NCBI GenBank assembly: GCA_018857735.1
Contig: JABMCL010000979.1
Coordinates: forward strand, 1,515,001 to 1,579,000
Reading direction: 5' to 3'
DNA: 64,000 nucleotides
Source of the DNA: Alviniconcha marisindica
Taxonomy: Eukaryota > Mollusca > Gastropoda > Provannidae
This document shows, one piece after another, positions 12,401-23,097 of this stretch. The notes beneath the pieces were generated by a model. The model ran no database searches. It was not told where the DNA came from and was given only the letters and a program-made list of their open reading frames with translations. The translations under genes were made by a program, and so were the position numbers. Numbering within the stretch: position 1 is the stretch's first letter; the number at the start of each line of letters is the position of its first letter.

Positions 12401-12658
12401 CAAATAGCTTTGACAGCTTTACTGTCACTTGCAGATATCCTGGGAGACGGCAGTGTGAAGCCAGCGGATCTGGTGAGGGGGCCTGATTGGCTGATAGGGT
12501 TCAAGGGCAACGAGCTGCAACGTTTGACGCGACGGGTGAAGTTCCACGGAGAAAAGCTGAAGACACTGTACCCAGCCAAGTACCACAACATCCAAAAGCG
12601 CATCTTCTTCCTGTACAAGAAGTACAACAAGAAACGAGGAAAGCGTGTAGGACACTAG
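8133..12658 (+). CDS. MRPL51: Mitochondrial ribosomal protein L51 (large subunit, mL51), three coding exons
   Basis: Coding exons are 8133-8433, 9836-9943 and 12435-12658 (stop TAG at 12656-12658), joined phase 1 and phase 1, giving 210 residues. The last exon carries the family core: ADLVRGPDWLIGFKGNELQR, then a basic stretch and a C-terminal RIFFLYKKYNKKRGKR-type tail that corresponds to the human protein's end. Exon 2 has KDSWNRKRALKGQNDF, matching the Arg/Lys-rich segment before the core. The first 30 or so residues are Ser/Arg/Ala-rich with no acids (MLTLQKAFSQLR...), as expected for a mitochondrial transit peptide. The protein is longer than vertebrate forms (about 128 residues) because of its N-terminal half. 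The ATG at 8133 is chosen as the first in the exon that opens after the acceptor at 8050. It works in the mitoribosome large subunit. Intron 2 holds a junction-derived array and a terminal-inverted-repeat element. Confidence 0.94.
8825..9358. repeat. 37-bp minisatellite in MRPL51 intron 1, about 14 copies
   Basis: The unit is built from cagacatgctgaccagatg, then tcattccctgagtcagta. Copies alternate between a 'ccctgagtcagt' and a 'cactgattcagt' version, suggesting a 74-bp higher-order unit in part. It is followed directly by a GT microsatellite. I found no match between this unit and the flanking exons. Confidence 0.95.
9362..9423. repeat. GT microsatellite
   Basis: About 60 bp of GT directly after the 37-bp minisatellite in MRPL51 intron 1. 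Confidence 0.95.
9895..10640 (+). repeat. Tandem array of MRPL51 exon 2 / donor-site copies
   Basis: The true exon end reads ggacaaaacgacttcattg followed by gtaggtcaga. Degenerate copies of this junction follow downstream near 10110, 10165, 10208, 10250, 10418 and 10602. The last is preceded by tgggacagaaagggggctct, corresponding to exon text tggaacagaaagagggcact. Copies at 10437 (gtaggt) and 10621 (gtgggt) keep a GT donor. Intron text beyond the donor (cagacagtgcaat...gttatttt) is also repeated near 10468, so the duplicated unit spans both sides of the splice site. Confidence 0.85.
10084..10115. repeat. Poly-G tract
   Basis: About 23 consecutive G after tttg inside the MRPL51 intron 2 array. 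Confidence 0.9.
10991..12185. mobile_element. Degenerate terminal-inverted-repeat DNA transposon, possibly piggyBac-like
   Basis: The left end at 10991 reads ttgaactctttcatccctg. The right end at 12167-12184 reads cagggatgaaagagttaa, its reverse complement with one mismatch. Inside, 11326-11528 encodes an acidic peptide (MAADEYNDSDQFSNDD..., LTGEERAELANAF) of the kind found at the N-terminus of some DNA-transposase families. No downstream catalytic domain is readable. A TTAA at the right end and its decayed form at the left suggest piggyBac. The element sits wholly in MRPL51 intron 2. The TIRs are seen directly; the superfamily is an inference. Confidence 0.6.
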
Positions 12659-12928
12659 AGCTCACGTTGGACTTGGAAAGTGCCTTTTGGTGTGTTGTGA
12701 CGCACTTTTGCCGGGGCTGGGTGCTGGTGTTTGGGACGTATGGCAAGTATCCTCGCTGAAAACTACGGACGAGAAATGCTTTCTTCACAACTCAAGAGGG
12801 TTGACTGGAGGTTATGCTGTACTTCATAGCAGGTGTGCATGTGTGTGACAGTGTACATGTATGTCAGTGTGTGACAGACCGAGAGTCTTAAAGTTTTTGT
12901 AAGCTCAGTAGGGATTCCATGAGCTTTT

Positions 12929-12934
12929 AATAAA
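12929..12934 (+). terminator. Poly(A) signal AATAAA for MRPL51
   Basis: The hexamer AATAAA lies about 270 bp after the MRPL51 stop codon, followed by a t/g-rich stretch (gacttgtcttgtctg), as expected for a cleavage and polyadenylation region. Confidence 0.7.
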
Positions 12935-13619
12935 ACTAAAATGACTTGTCTTGTCTGCATAATGCCTGGAGTTAACATTATCACATGCTGAATCGTAGAA
13001 TATAGATGGCAAATCACAGCTTGTTGCAGATGAAGATACAGCCTTATGCACCCAGTAGTACATACATACATATTTATACACCATTGGGTGTATAACGTAT
13101 ATATGTACCATTGGATGCATAAGGATGTATGTGTATGTATATATATATATGTTCATAAATTGTGAAAATTGGCTCAGAAACAAGGACAGGACCAGCTCAA
13201 ACATGTTTACAAAAAACAAAAATGGTATCTTTAATTTTTTGCTCTAAAGTCTGCATCACAATTCACAGCCATGACGTCAGAAGGGAAAGTTCTTTCAATT
13301 ACAACTGTCAATCAAAAAGCCAAGCATGATTGTCATTAGGATAGTGCAGCATACTGGAGGTGTGAAACTGGTTGCTTCTGGGGACGAAGAAAATGGATGC
13401 AGCATGTGGTTTGCCGCTCAACAGTTTTGTTGAAGTGTGATGTCAGAGATGGAGAAATCTGTTCACACTAAGTTTAAGCAACAAGCCTTCCCGCCTTTTG
13501 TCACTCACTTCACTGCCCCAGTGGGTTGCATCCTAGCATGGAGAACGACTGTCTGACCAGGGACTATCATAGTACCACTCCTGCTCGACTTTGAGTGATC
13601 TTAAAAGAGGGGTGCTTCC

Positions 13620-13890
13620 ACTGTAACGGACTCTACATCTGAGAATGTTGCAGGGCGACAGCTCCAGCACCTGTGCACTTTCCCCTGACAACTGTTCTTC
13701 TTCTGTATGGTGTTCAACTCAAAGTAATAGAAGTCAAACTGTTTGAAGACTGGAACCTTTAGTGCATGCTGGGTTACTTTGGCTTTTCCAATCCACCAAA
13801 CTCTGACATGGACTACAGTATCTAAATATTGCACGTGATTTTCTGCACATGTATACACCTTGGTTTATAGTCTTATCCAAAGGATTGTAC
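13620..13890. repeat. Dispersed repeat, copy 1 (shared with 15655-15925)
   Basis: It shares an ordered series of blocks with 15655-15925: ctccttc/cttcttc...tgtgttcaact, gaagactggaacctttagtg / gaagattctgacacttttag, tgcatgctgggtta / tgcctgctgggtta, ggtttatagtcttatcc / ggtttacagtctcatcc, and acatggactac followed by atct. The ggactacgggatcttt-type block is a common mollusc repeat theme in my recollection, which I cannot check here. Confidence 0.75.
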
Positions 13891-13914
13891 CAGCAACAAA
13901 AAACAAAACTGAAA

Positions 13915-14090
13915 CAAGAATGACTGCTAGCATTCTAAAACAAGATCCAAACACCTACCACATTCAAAAGAATGCAATTTATCGGGACAAAACACGTGTG
14001 AAAATTTGCATGTTGTGTTTTGTCCTAATAGTAATCAACAGCGTTCTTTTGGATTTTTGTAGAGTTCACAGAATTTGGCTCAAGAGAACT
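13915..14090. repeat. Foldback (hairpin) element, copy 1
   Basis: It contains tgactgctagcattctaaaa and caagatccaaaca, then cattcaaaagaatgcaattt, gggacaaaacac, a short loop, gtgttttgtcc, and aacagcgttcttttgga. Arms gggacaaaacac and gtgttttgtcct are inverted. The same order of blocks is found at 61374-61506 and in part at 44195-44290 and 62325-62450. Confidence 0.8.
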
Positions 14091-15369
14091 GTAGGGGAGG
14101 CGCAAAGACTAGCAATGTAGCATGTAAAGGTCACAAGTCCATGTGATGACTACACTCAATTGTGCTTAACTGGGCTTTTGAGAGTAAGTGTTCTTGGTCT
14201 GTGCCCCCATAGAACTTAACCCTTGGGTGGCCTTTCCTTAGCCATGATGCTCAAATCGCCAAGAACCACAGCAAGGAGTTGATGAGCATCATGCATCTAT
14301 CTGCTGTTACTTGAGTTGATCCCACTGCAATGTGTTTAGATGAGCCCATACCGTGTTTATGTCACCTGTTGTTGTTGCTGTACAACAAAAGTGTACACAC
14401 ACACACACACACACACATACACACACACAGAATACTGGTTCCGTGAACTTTTTTCTACAACTCTGGTGAAAATGAATGACAAACCATTCTTCAAACTCCA
14501 TCCAACGAAACTCAAATGAAGTTAACTGCAAATCTGATTACAACTCCACTATTTGTACACTGTACGCACATACACACTGCTACACATTCACAACCATTTG
14601 GTCTATCAATCACTCAGTCAGATTGCGTGAACTTCACGAATCATTTGGCAACACATTTTGGGTTTGCACCTCTCAGTGGATCTCAAGCAATTCCATGTGA
14701 TGATCAACAAATCTCAAGCAATTCCATGCAATGATTGACAAATGTGGAGGACTCAACATTGATCACAAAGTAATTGAGGGAGGAGGAGTGAGGAGGTGTC
14801 CCCCCGCACCCCCTTCCCCACTCCACCCTGGTCACACTAGAATATTAACACAGTGACACTAAACCGTCCCATGTTTTAAAGTTCTCACTTGCACATGAGG
14901 TTCACTGGCAGTAAATAAAGTGGTTCTTTCTGTTGTTGGGCTGTTGTTTTTTAAAGTGATTTCAGGTGGCGAACCACCCACCCCTTTCTTTCTGTCTGTC
15001 TGTTTCTTGACTCCCAAGAAATCTCGTATGCAACCAGATGAATCAATTTCCCACAGGGCCTGGATGTAAATGGTCTGGCCCTTCCACCTGACTTGAGACA
15101 AAAGGGCAACACAAGCACAGGCACTGAGCCTGGAATCGAACTGTCATCAAGCTCAACAATTTCATCACTGACGATACATTGTTAAATAAAAGTTGTTTTT
15201 AAAGGCAAGACCTCACCAAAATAGCAAACCAGTGTTTACAGGACAAGGCGCTCTGCTCTAGCTTTCACGAAATGACTAGTGGTACTGTGGGATGAGATCA
15301 GCACCTGACCAGCCCGAATGGAACAATCCGTGCAGGTCGTGCGCAAAAACAAATTCCAGCACTCTGCAA

Positions 15370-15610
15370 CGGACAATCCTCACAAAGCCAGAGTAAAGCA
15401 GATATGCTGTATCTGCAATCCCTAGTCCATGATGATCCTCAAAGCCAGAGCAAAGCAGATACACAGTATCTGCAATCCCCAGTCCGTGATGATCCTCACA
15501 AAGCCGGAGCAAAGCAGATACACTGTATCTGCAATCCCCAGTCCGTGATGATCCTCACAAAGCCGGAGCAAAGCAGATACACTGTATCTGCAATCCCCAG
15601 TCCATGATGC
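15370..15610. repeat. Minisatellite, about 59-bp unit, four copies
   Basis: The unit includes tgcaatccccagtccgtgat, gatcctcacaaagccggagc and aaagcagatacactgtatc. Copies near 15385, 15430, 15490 and 15550 differ by a few bases. It lies just before the second copy of the dispersed repeat at 15655. Confidence 0.9.
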
Positions 15611-15654
15611 CCAGAGTCCCCGTGTTCTCACCTGCTTCAGGGACACATACTGCA

Positions 15655-15925
15655 GGTGATGTAGAGTTTCTCTTCCTCCCTCCGATTCCGAAGTGAACTG
15701 CTACCCACAGTGTTTTGTACAGTACAGTTTCTCCTTCTTTCGTACGGTGTCCAGCTTCAACACTCTGAAGATTCTGACACTTTTAGTGCCTGCTGGGTTA
15801 TTGTGGTGTTTCCATAATCTGCCACGCTCGGACATGGACTACGGGATCTTTAACGTGCGTATCTGATCTTTTTGCATGCAGATACACACTGGGGACCTCG
15901 GTTTACAGTCTCATCCGAGGACCAC
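15655..15925. repeat. Dispersed repeat, copy 2 (shared with 13620-13890)
   Basis: Same block order as copy 1: tactgcaggtgatgtagagt, a pyrimidine-rich block, cttttagtgcctgctgggtt, catggactacgggatctttaa, cgtgcgtatctgatc, tacacactggggacctcggt and tttacagtctcatccgagga. The blocks are better preserved here than in copy 1, so this copy is probably younger. Confidence 0.75.
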
Positions 15926-18469
15926 GCAGAAAAACGAGAGAAGAGTTAGGAAAGGGGAATCAAATGACAGACCAGAGATTCCATGCATCGGATATTCACA
16001 GCTTCCCTTCATTAACAAACCCTTCTCCATGGACAAACCCTCTTTCATAATGTAACCCCTTCATTCCCCCCCCCCCCCCCCCAATCCCCTTTATTATATA
16101 TATATATTACATATATTTTTTCTTTTTCTTCTTGTTTATTTTTAAGCTTTCAAGGTCCATCGTGGGTTCCTCTGGGCTTCAAGGAGCTGATGGGCGACAT
16201 AAATATTATTCCCAAAATACTGAAACCCTTGTTTCTGCACAATAACATTAAAAGAGGTAGGGTAACCACAACTGACGAATTGTATGTACATTTGTGCTTG
16301 CACTTCCAGATTGTTGCATTTATTTTAATGGGATAAATAAAAATGCACGCACACACAACGCATAAAAATTGTTTTCATGCGTTGAGGTGCGCACTGCATC
16401 ACAAATATATATCCTTTCATCCTGGTTACAGTGACAATGAAAGCATTTATCAGTTAAACAGCCACACAGAAAGTTACAATGCAAGTGGACCAGAGCATGA
16501 CCAGCTTTTCCTCACAACAAACGCCCATGACGTGTAATTTGGGGAGTACAGCAGTACTGAAAACGCCATGTCCACAACTTCACGCTGTGACTGCCATTCA
16601 GCAAAAGTACTAGCACACTATCCATGTTAAGATCTTAATCAAGCAAATACCTCCTACATTTAAAATAACATGAAATCATAGGTGGCGTCCCAAGCCTGTT
16701 TTCTTCTTCCGACAAACCATCACAAAAGCTGAAAAAGCAAGCTTCACCAAACTAAACCTAAAAAAAACAGGTACAATTTTCTAAGTTCACTCAAGTTTCC
16801 AGACACACATGCGATAAAAACTGCATGTTGGTCATAATTCAACAGCCAGAAGACTCCATTATTTACATTAAGTGATTAAGTCATATCATTCTCCTAAGAA
16901 TCATATGACAGGTCAACAAAAATGCGGCTTATCCTCGTTGGGTAAAGATTTGCAAAGCCAGCTGAATAACTGCATTTCCCACATGGCAAAAATGTAGCCG
17001 ATGCATTCATAAGATCATACTGAAAGAACTGATCCTAAATCCCACTTGGCCTTAAAGAACTGCAAGAAGTTGTCTCTTCAAATTCCTTGCCTCCTGACAT
17101 TCCATGTGCAGCATGCTGAATTGTGATCATGTGGAAAAAAACTTGAGTACAATCACTACAAAGGTCGATACACTATGAGAGAATGATAACCTTCATGCAT
17201 TTAAAAAAAAAAGTATAAAATATACTCTCTTTTTTTATATAAAATTTCCTGGGTCATGAATTTTGTACAACAAAATATTGTCACAAAATTGTGACATCCT
17301 ACAATGGCACACTGGATCTTGCAATTCCACAGCGATATACGTTTCAATCTGTCAGCCAAATAATCAATGGTGATTACCATTTTTGTAACAGTTACTTCTG
17401 CATTAGCCTCCTTCACTAACATGTTTTCCATCAGAACAGCCATGGAACAGCTTTGAACAAACATGAGGCTGTTCAGGTGGAAAATAACATGTCAGTGAAG
17501 TGAGAGAAAACACGGAAGTAATTGCCCCTCCCCCCCACAATAATTACAAATGATTATTTGGCTCCCATATTGAACAGTAGATCACTGTGAAATTGTCAGA
17601 TCTATTATGCGACTGAGAGTCGACCCCCCCCCAGTGAGCACTGAAAATGAGGGAGGCCGTGATCTCTCCCACTGCCCGACATCCTTATTGGCGAACACTA
17701 AAGGCACAGTGCACTGTGTAGTGGGCTGATTTTGTGTGTGTGTGTGTGTGTTTGTTTTCCTTCTGTACATAGGCAAGACCTTTAAGTTAAATGCTGACAA
17801 TGCTTCTGAAAAAGAAAAAAGAAAAAAAAAGATGTGCATAACTTCACACAAACCCTGCTGAGTTTCTTCTACGTGCACCACCATAATCAGTGGGAAAATA
17901 AAGTGTTCTGAAGACACTGACATGAGCAGCCCCAAAGGGAGCAACACAGTTCCACACACACGACACGCCAACGCTCTCGCACTGTCACGGCTGTACACAC
18001 GCAGCACAAAAATCGGAAACAAGAATGACTGCTTGACAAGAAGATGCGCAGCACAGCCTCACAATTCATTCTCCACATACTGATGTTCAGATCTGTTGTT
18101 ACTAATATTTTTAACCTTTTCATGTCCATAATGTCAAGACCCGAGATACTTAACCCTTTCTCACCCCAAAAGCCCAGGCCTCTGAAAATGAACCTTTGCT
18201 TACAAATCCATGATGTCAAGTCCTATCAATATTTAACCACTGCCAACCCAAAACACCAACAACTGTGTTATTTTTTCTATTTTTGGCAACGTGTTTTGAT
18301 TCAGGTTCCATATTCAAAAATGATATTTACATGATAGGAATACACTGCACTTATGTTATTCAGCCTTGTCATGCTCGCAATAAGCTGACCTGTAACAAAT
18401 TATATTTCAGCAGTCTCCACCGCAGTGAGGTGGCCAGACTGGTACTGTTAATTATCCAACTGCTCACTG

Positions 18470-18740
18470 CTGTGTGTGTGAGAGATAGAGACAGTGCGTG
18501 TGTTTTGCTATTTTTGTTTTCAGGCTTCTCTTCAGTTTTCTTTACTGTGTTACTTTCTTTCTGTCCTATGTTGCCGTATGCAACACCAGTGCTGCCAAGT
18601 GTTCACTGAATGCTGTGTGTGTGAGAGAGAGACAGTGCATGTGTTTTGCTATTTTAGTTTTCAGGCTTCTCTCCAGTTTTCTTTACTGTGTTACCCTCTT
18701 TCTGTCCTATGTTGTCATATGCAACACCCATGCTGCCAAG
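18470..18740. repeat. Direct duplication of about 135 bp
   Basis: Two copies (about 18470-18605 and 18612-18740) share tgctgtgtgtgtgagaga, gacagtgcgtgtgttttgct, ttcaggcttctct, agttttctttactgtgttac and ttctgtcctatgttg. They open a larger repetitive block that runs on into the array at 18740-19265. Confidence 0.85.
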
Positions 18741-19265
18741 CGGAGCGGTGTTGTTGTGAGGCGAGTGTTGTCAAGTGGAGCGCCGGTGGTGTCAAATGGA
18801 AGGAGCATCAGTGTTGTCAGGGGAAACACCAGTAAGTAAACTGGTATTTTACACCCAGTCAACCAGTGCGGTTGTATCAGGGTGAGGGAAACATCAGAGC
18901 CGTCGAGTGACAAATCAACCTTGTCAAGTGGAACACCAGTGTGGTTGCATGGAACACTAGAACAATCACATGGAACACTAGACTTCCTAAGGGGGACACC
19001 ACTGTTGCCAGGGTGGAACATCAGAGTTGTCACAGGAACACCAGTCTTCCTAAGATAAACACCAGTGCTGCCAAGTGCAACAACTGCTTACTAATCAAAA
19101 CACCAGTGTTTCCAAGTGGAACACCCATCTTGCTAAGTGAAATACCAGTCTTGCTAAGTGTCATCATGTGAAACACCAGTGTTGTCAAATGGACCACCAG
19201 TGTTTTCAAGTGGAGCATCAGTGTTGTCAAGTGGAACGCCAGTGTTGTCAAGTGGAACACCAAAC
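18740..19265. repeat. Degenerate minisatellite with 'aacaccagtgttgtcaagtg' theme
   Basis: Many imperfect units of roughly 18-40 bp built on ggaacaccagtgttgtcaag and close variants (gccaagtg, cttcctaag). Order is irregular, indicating an old array. Confidence 0.85.
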
Positions 19266-20046
19266 TTGTTTAAAGTAAAACACAGTGTGAGTGTATGTGT
19301 GTGTTGATAATCATGCTGAGATGTGGGCAAGGTGACTACAAATGACCCATCTGCTTGTTTTTCACAGTGCCAACATGTTCATGAGCTGTGGACGCCTGGG
19401 GAAGCTGCTGTCACGATTTTACCGTTGCCTGTTTTTCATCTTTCATCAGATGCCCTAAAGACAGAAAAAAGAAAAGAAAAAAAAGCAAGAACTGAAAATC
19501 AACTTCAGCTCAGGGTACCTTCTTATCACAATCATAAATAACCTTATCACAATTATAAATAACCATATCAATATCACATATAACCTTCATATCAACATCA
19601 TAAATAAAATTAACCTGATCAGTATCATAAATAACCTAGGTTATGGAACTGGATGAAAAATGGCTGACTTTTCACTTTACCATTTTATGGACTTTGGCAA
19701 TAATTATGCACACAAAAATCAAACTACAGTGCAAACTAAAAACACAAAGAAAACCAGAAGAGCGAATGCGCACAAGTCACATTCAAAAGATTTATTGCTA
19801 TAGTTTTTAATACATAACAGGTCCATGACATGTAGTCTGGAGCCAAATGCAGATGGCTGGTCAGCCCTATACTGATCATGACACTTATTTTACCTGAACA
19901 GGACAAAAGACTGATGTAACAGCACATTTGCCTTTTCCCAGCGACAAACACAGACCCTTGCTTAATGCAAAAACAGCGTAAATTAAAAGGGAACCAAACT
20001 AACATGCAAGCTGGCCTGAAAACATAGAAAGGCTCCTCTATGAATA

Positions 20047-20284
20047 TTTAGCCCCTTCACTGCCCCAGCATGTAAAATTTCCAGGCTGAAAAGTGAACAT
20101 ATGCGCCTGAAAACAGTATATTTCCCGGTCCTGTAACGAATCTAATTTCAATAGTGTGGGTTTTGATGAAATTCCTTTCATACGCTAATGCAAAAAACAC
20201 ATAAAGAGGCTTAATGATTTCAAACTTCCTACTTCTAATTCTGTTGGTTGTTTTCAAGTGACACCATGGCAGTGAAGGGGTTCG
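20047..20284. mobile_element. Short MITE with 13-bp terminal inverted repeats
   Basis: The left end ccccttcactgcc (20052-20064) is the exact reverse complement of the right end ggcagtgaagggg (20268-20280). About 230 bp, with no coding capacity. Flanking bases tttag and ttcga could be decayed TTAA target sites, which would suggest a piggyBac-related non-autonomous element. Confidence 0.65.
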
Positions 20285-20639
20285 ACACACACAAAAAGTA
20301 CTTTTGGGCTTGGAATACATTACGACTCTTGTGATCTTTTTAGGGCACACCCATGTTGGTTCACCCATCATTGCCAATGAAGATCAGAAAAATGTTAGCT
20401 TGTGACGTATTTGATACAGTCGCCATGCATGCCGGCCTTGTTTATGCACTGACACAGACAGAGTGGTGGGCACAAAATGGCAGCACTCTCAGTCATGTTT
20501 CACGACTTTCAAACATTGATTTTTAACAAATAGGATGAGAAAGCAAGCAAAAAACAAACAAACAAATGCTGTGTCCATTTTCGGTCCATTTGTATCAATA
20601 AGGCCAGTGGTGCTTCTTTCGCTCAGTTCCCTTTTAACA

Positions 20640-20975
20640 CACAAACATATCCCTAATACAGAACACACAAATATATCCCTAATACAGACCACACAAACAA
20701 ACATATCCATACTGCAGACCACACAAACATATCCATGGTATAGAACACACAAACAAATCCATAGTACAGAACACACAAACAAATCCACAGTACAGAACAC
20801 ACAAACATATCTATAGTACAGAACACACAAACATATCCATGGTATAGAACACACAAACAAATCCATAGTACAGAGCACACAAACAAATCCACAGTACAGA
20901 ACACACAGACATATCCATAGTACAGAACACACAAACAAAAACAAATCCATAGTACAGAACACACAAACATGCATA
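20640..20975. repeat. Minisatellite, about 27-bp unit, 12 copies
   Basis: The unit is acacacaaacatatccatag followed by tacagaac, with variants catggtat, ccacagtac and ccctaatac. The minus strand is open across it (Cys/Val/Phe/Leu-rich, membrane-like) only because the unit is low in stop codons. Confidence 0.95.
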
Positions 20976-22609
20976 TTTAAATTCTGCACTCAAAAATCAA
21001 ATAGCCTGCAGGAATGGATGTCGGCTAATACAGTCTCATTTTCAGTAATGCAACCTAAATTGTAAAACTGTAAAAGAAGACAAACAAAACACAGAATTAA
21101 AATAATCCAAAATTTGCGCCAGAGAGCTTCAGATCAATGCTTCCCAACTTTGTTTCTTTTTGCATACGGTTCAAGTGTGCTGTGCATTTCTGATGTGGTT
21201 CCAGGAGATAGTGATGTCATAATATTATTTTATGACTGTTTGCTTGGTACCTATATACATATATATTTATACACATGTTAGCAACTTGTTCTTCCACATG
21301 ATGGTGTCACATTCCTTACCTGTGTATTCATGCTCTTGTCTGAGCTTGTTGTTTAGCCTGGTTGTTTTTCTTCTACTCTCACACAGTCTCAGGTGACAGT
21401 CCGCTTAGTTTAACGGCACTGCCCCTTGTGGGATGAACATAGTGCTACTGAACTGAACTGCCTCAATTGAACTGAATCTGGGCACAGAGATTTATGGTTC
21501 TGTCTGGAACTGATAACAATGGGACACCTGTTCATTTGGGTTTTGGGGTTGTTGTTGTCTAAGACTACTTCCTCATACACTTCTGTTCCTACAATGACAC
21601 CTTGAAAACCTGCTTCCCAGAGCTGGCGTACAGCAGATGCAAACATGAACGTTCCCTCTGCAGAGAATCCGGAGCTATCAAAGCTTCACTCTTTCAAGTC
21701 TGGAGCAGGTCAGAATGCAGCCTTGCATGCTTTGCCTGATGTCACAGATCCTGCCTTTCTAGCTTCAGCCTTTGTGGTCATTCAACTTCATTTTCCCCCT
21801 ATTTCCATGACCCATAAACATAAAGCAACGTGCATCATGAACAGTGAGTCATACCCTCACTCATGATCTATGTGACTTTTGCAACTGACAGGGTGCTAAA
21901 TATTATGGAACTAACTTTCAGAATTCTTTTCTTTAGTGGGTGACAGGAACCTCTCTGTTCATTCCCATCTCGCCACACTCACACAGTCACAGCATTCAAA
22001 ACAAGGTCACTAATGTTATGCCCCCATGACCCCCTCAGTCTGCAAATTTGAAGTATCAGTCAGGTTTAAATACTACATATAACTAATAAGCAACCATACT
22101 TCCCTTGCTTTTTTACCTCATGCAAAACAGGGTGCTATTAAATCACACTCTTTGTTCTTCCAACACAGTTTCAGACCCCACCCCAACTTTCTTTGCTAAT
22201 ACTGAGGTCTGACGGCAATATTCAAAACCACAGCAACTACTCACAAAACAGCTAGAACTGTGTCTTCCTTGAAATGGGAAGATATACTGAAACTTGGGTA
22301 TCCTTCAGGGATGTATTAGTATCTTGGTATAAATGTCTACCAGTGCAATGCCAATGCTGATGTCCAGATAGCTCACAACTTTTTCAATTCCTCTTTGTGG
22401 ATGGATGCTCTTAGTCTTAGACATCTGAACTGTAAAAATGATGGGTGTACATGCATCCCATGGTGTGAATTAAAGGTGAGTAATCTCTCACATTTGGGCT
22501 CTGAATTTTGAAGAAAGGAAAAGAAGAAGAAGAAAAAATTCTCAAAAGTTTGTGAAAATAAGGTTGGTAAATCTGGAACTGAAAGTTTTCAGGAACCCAA
22601 GGCAAGGCA

Positions 22610-22830
22610 CTAGATTTGTAAACAAATGCTCTCATGGCTGTGGGTTCAAATCTTTGCTAAGGTTCACCTCTCTTTGAAAGTTGTGCCTTGGAGACATTGC
22701 TTGGTGGCTCTGGCCCTCAACAATAAAGTGGACAGCAAAATGGATCAAACCTCGGACCATCCCGACGCAGACTCATTCTGGTGGTGACCGTGTAGCCCTA
22801 GCTAAAGGTTCCCGCGACCTGGACCTCTTG
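22610..22830 (+). repeat. tRNA-derived SINE-like copy
   Basis: A B-box-like gggttcaaatc near 22645 is followed by a tail shared with 7741-7925: gttcacctctctttgaaagt, then cgacgcagactcattctggt, ggtgaccgtgtagcc. Confidence 0.7.
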
Positions 22831-22938
22831 GACCTTCGTTCCTCATATTCATGACCAAAGTGGAAGAGGACATCAAACTGATTCAACCAACCAACAAGTG
22901 CTAAAATGCCTTAAGGTACTATTACCTTGACTCCTTCC

Positions 22939-22961
22939 CCCCCCCCCCCCCCCCCCCCCAA
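22939..22961. repeat. Poly-C tract
   Basis: A run of over 20 C between ctcctt and aacaacc, just beyond the last identified DNAJC11 exon. Confidence 0.9.
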
Positions 22962-23097
22962 CAACCCCCACCCTCTCAAACCATTGTTCCAGCCAATTTA
23001 AACAAGCAACACATTGACAGACAGGACCGACCCACAAACTGGGCAGCTCAACAGACACGCAGACAAAAGGGGAGAAAAAAAGGAGAAACGTACATAC

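Larger units (their letters stand above)
12660..23097. other. Long non-coding stretch with repeats; 3' side of DNAJC11
   Basis: No recognisable coding exon was found on either strand. It probably contains the MRPL51 3' UTR at its left end and, on the minus strand, the last small exon and 3' UTR of DNAJC11 at its right. Identified content: paired SINE-like copies (13620-13890 and 15655-15925), a foldback copy (13915-14085), minisatellites at 15370-15610, 18740-19265 and 20640-20975, a 135-bp duplication near 18470-18740, a MITE (20047-20284) and a SINE-like copy (22610-22830). Many A/T-rich segments could be 3' UTR, for example around 16100-17500 and 19600-20040, but I see no decisive signal. 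Confidence 0.55.

Noticed and set aside
17582..18022. 146-codon minus-strand frame
   Set aside because: No recognisable domain; it crosses a CA microsatellite and poly-T, and no matching splice context was seen.
20489..20989. 166-codon Cys/Val/Leu-rich frame resembling a membrane protein
   Set aside because: Encoded by a 27-bp repeat; the hydrophobic look comes from acaaacatatcc units.
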